Origin: Candidatus Babelota bacterium
GTDB taxonomy: Bacteria; JAGOBX01
NCBI GenBank assembly: GCA_017999075.1
Contig: JAGOBX010000169.1
Location: 1-7,324 of the forward strand
Direction: 5' to 3'
DNA: 7,324 bases
Shown here: piece after piece, positions 6,630-7,324 of the stretch
Layout: the number at the start of each line of letters is the position of its first letter
Position numbering within the stretch: the stretch's first letter is position 1
Notes under the pieces: generated by a model
Told to the model about the DNA's origin: nothing
Seen by the model: only the letters and a program-made list of their open reading frames with translations
Database searches by the model: none
Translations under genes and position numbers: made by a program

Positions 6630-7319
6630 TTATTCTTTTACTATATTTGATATATAAGATACTCCGATTATTGCATTTTCAAGTTTTGTATTGTCAAGCA
6701 AATGGCGCATATCTAAAAAATCTCCTTCTGCAAGGATTTTTTTTATTGTATCATCAATATAAATAGTTTTATCTACAGGAATATTTTTGAATACAACTCC
6801 GTGATTATGCAAGTATAATTTTTGATTCGCTTTGTTTGCAGGATGAACATAAGAAATTGAGTTTAATAAATTTTGATCAAAAAAGTTTAAATCTGAGGTT
6901 AAATCTACACCTATGCCGAAACTTATTATAGTTTCTTTATTGTATTTAGGTTCATTATTTAAATCAATCCATTCTGCAAGATTATCTCTATGCATAACCA
7001 TTTCTTTGTTTTTAGGTTCATTTTTTTTTAATGGAGATTTTTTTATTCCTGAACTGTATAACCCTGAAATTTCGCCGATTATTACAGCGCTTACAACGCC
7101 TTTGAAAATGTTGCGGTTTTTTTTGGCAAATTCAAAAATAAAAGAATATATATCGCTGATTGAAATACCATTTTGGTTTTTTGCGCCTGCAAAAAATACT
7201 TCGTTGAACGGTCCATTCAGCGCTACGTTAAATCCGGTATAAATCGTTATCTGTCCTGTATCTTTTGCAGGAATCAAAAAATCAGGGGTATCATTACCAT
7301 CTGTTGGAAGCCATACCAT
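6630..7319 (-). CDS. Unrecognised conserved-looking soluble protein (5' end possibly outside window)
   Basis: I cannot place this protein in a named family. From ATG at 7319 it has 229 residues; the frame is still open to the window edge, so the true start may lie upstream. There is no signal peptide and no membrane helix. Well-defined blocks include VWLPTDGNDTPDFLIPAKDT (2-21), IYTGFNVALNGPFNEVFFAG (26-45), GVVSAVIIGEISGLYSSG (74-91), ISFGIGVDLTSDL (132-144), YVHPAN (157-162), LHNHGVVF (170-177) and EGDFLDMRHLLDNT (198-211). The mix of glycine-rich strands and polar turns points to a folded alpha/beta domain. The lysine-rich linker at 93-106 contains an A9 tract. It precedes the barrel and Maf genes on the same strand with a 26-nt gap, so co-transcription is likely. 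A link to glycosylation is inferred from position only. Confidence 0.7.
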   Translation of the reverse strand: MVWLPTDGNDTPDFLIPAKDTGQITIYTGFNVALNGPFNEVFFAGAKNQNGISISDIYSFIFEFAKKNRNIFKGVVSAVIIGEISGLYSSGIKKSPLKKNEPKNKEMVMHRDNLAEWIDLNNEPKYNKETIISFGIGVDLTSDLNFFDQNLLNSISYVHPANKANQKLYLHNHGVVFKNIPVDKTIYIDDTIKKILAEGDFLDMRHLLDNTKLENAIIGVSYISNIVKE

Positions 7320-7324
7320 TGCTC

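Noticed and set aside
6913-7242. A 109-codon plus-strand open frame
   Set aside because: It lies antisense to the 229-residue gene, which has clear motif-like blocks; the plus-strand translation shows no recognisable domain.
1-7324. CRISPR array, tRNA, rRNA, insertion sequence or attachment site
   Set aside because: No regularly spaced repeats, cloverleaf-like segments, transposase frames or flanking direct repeats were seen by reading; coding density leaves almost no room.

Overview
This window is strongly AT-rich (roughly 30% GC by eye), and all six recognisable genes are read from the minus strand, so the order of transcription runs from the right edge to the left. The gene types are bacterial: a Maf-type flagellin glycosyltransferase, a membrane-embedded spermidine-synthase-like protein and a YfhO-like membrane protein. 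One canonical sigma70-type promoter is visible. The phylum cannot be decided from the sequence. Genes are tightly packed, intergenic space is minimal, and Shine-Dalgarno signals are mostly weak or absent at internal genes.

Right-hand group (about 7324 to 3845, minus strand). An unrecognised soluble protein of at least 229 residues comes first; its 5' end may lie beyond the window. After a 26-nt gap comes a 327-residue TIM-barrel, glycoside-hydrolase-like protein with a WDEPHFY motif and a CxCxxC cluster. It overlaps by 4 nt (ATGA) with a 592-residue motility accessory factor (Maf/DUF115, MptE-like) protein. The Maf gene ends in three consecutive in-frame stop codons. The pairing suggests a carbohydrate function, possibly surface or flagellar glycosylation, but no flagellin gene is in view.

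Left-hand group (about 3819 to 1, minus strand). A TTGACA-16 nt-TATCAT promoter lies in the only real intergenic gap. It precedes a 141-residue protein with a putative zinc site (C-x2-C ... C-x3-H) and hydrophobic C-terminal segments. Three nt later comes a 795-residue protein with a Rossmann spermidine-synthase-like domain between two membrane domains. That gene overlaps by 4 nt (ATGA) with a YfhO/GT-C-like multi-pass membrane protein that runs off the left edge. This looks like one membrane-associated operon of unknown substrate.

No tRNA, rRNA, CRISPR array, insertion sequence or attachment site was seen. No stretch longer than about 90 bases lacks a gene. The least explained elements are the coupled barrel/Maf pair, the zinc-site/SpeE-like/YfhO-like operon, the 229-residue protein and the long A tracts inside several genes.
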